Below are positions 63,508-64,000 of a stretch of 64,000 nucleotides of DNA, piece after piece. Position numbers and translations under genes: made by a program. The stretch lies in NCBI GenBank assembly GCA_014526335.1, contig JACTAT010000012.1, forward strand, positions 652,999-716,998, written 5' to 3'. Within the stretch, counting starts at the first letter, position 1; each line of letters opens with the position of its first letter. The notes below the pieces were generated by a model. It was given only the letters and a program-made list of their open reading frames with translations. It was not told where the DNA came from and did not search any database. Source of the DNA: Chrysaora quinquecirrha. Its lineage: Eukaryota > Cnidaria > Scyphozoa > Semaeostomeae > Pelagiidae.

Positions 63508-64000
63508 AGGTAAGATCAACCGAATTATCTTAATAATATGAAAGAAAAATCCACAGCTACGTTACACTTTGTTGTGCTGTCTGCAGAATGCAATTTGGTT
63601 TCAATACCTAGTCATGTTGCCCTTAATATAATATGACTGGTTACTGGCTGCGATAATAACGACTTGATAATAGTTTTGGTATTTAAGCCAACTATTTAGA
63701 ATTGCTGAAATTTTGAAACATATTGATAACCCTTTCAAATGCATTAAAAGCAAATAAGAATAGGTCAAATGTAAAGCAGATTTAGCAATGTCAACATGTC
63801 GGAAAATTAAGAAGGTGCATTTTCTGGCAGCCTATTGTTTTATCTTCCTTTTGTATCCAGATAATGGTGTTTCTTGCTTATATATTTCATCAAGTGGCTC
63901 CGGAAGAAGCTACCTCTGAATAATGAATAGCTAGCCCAAATTAAATTGGCTGTTTTTCTGTTACTCTCCCTATTTACAAGAACTATTTCAGCCTTTTTTT

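Overview
This is a eukaryotic (metazoan) genomic window: AT-rich, intron-containing, and mostly made of nested transposable elements. The only clear host housekeeping gene is the mitochondrial complex I subunit NDUFS7 (PSST), on the + strand at 59.2-63.5 kb, split into at least seven GT-AG exons. Dense MITEs, hAT elements, CR1/L2-type LINEs, integrase-core transposons and MULE/CaRF-like zinc-finger genes fit a marine invertebrate, perhaps a cnidarian; the species cannot be named from sequence alone.

The dominant structure is a large near-identical block present twice: left copy 1-28326 (cut by the window start and by a 500-N gap) and right copy 31457-51295. The copies share nested insertions with identical target-site duplications and many inactivating lesions, and differ by SNPs, tandem-repeat copy number and whole-element insertions or deletions. 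The left copy stops exactly at the N gap, inside an intron of a gene that continues intact past the block in the right copy. This suggests two haplotypes scaffolded end to end, although a true tandem duplication is not excluded.

Layout of each block, left to right: right end of an integrase-type transposon with a nested TA-target MITE; a foldback element made of short G-rich repeats (2.2 kb on the left, 0.23 kb on the right); a mostly non-coding stretch; a CR1/L2-type LINE on the minus strand (endonuclease/RT ORF2 and a coiled-coil/SGNH ORF1) with a 3.86-kb hAT transposon inserted in ORF1; GGT- and CAT-rich microsatellites; a tRNA-like repeat; and a minus-strand MULE-transposase/CaRF-like gene. 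Two elements with related GAGGGG termini (2.5 and 1.7 kb) sit in the left LINE only. Between the blocks (28827-31457) lie simple tandem repeats and the rest of the integrase-type transposon.

Right of the blocks (51.3-54.2 kb) are the upstream exons of the MULE/CaRF-like gene, broken by a frameshift and a stop. After a second 500-N gap come several inverted-repeat elements, a tRNA-derived SINE and NDUFS7, whose introns also carry MITEs. Nothing indicates a bacterial operon, CRISPR array or phage. The genes do not form a pathway: one respiratory gene lies beside a graveyard of transposons.
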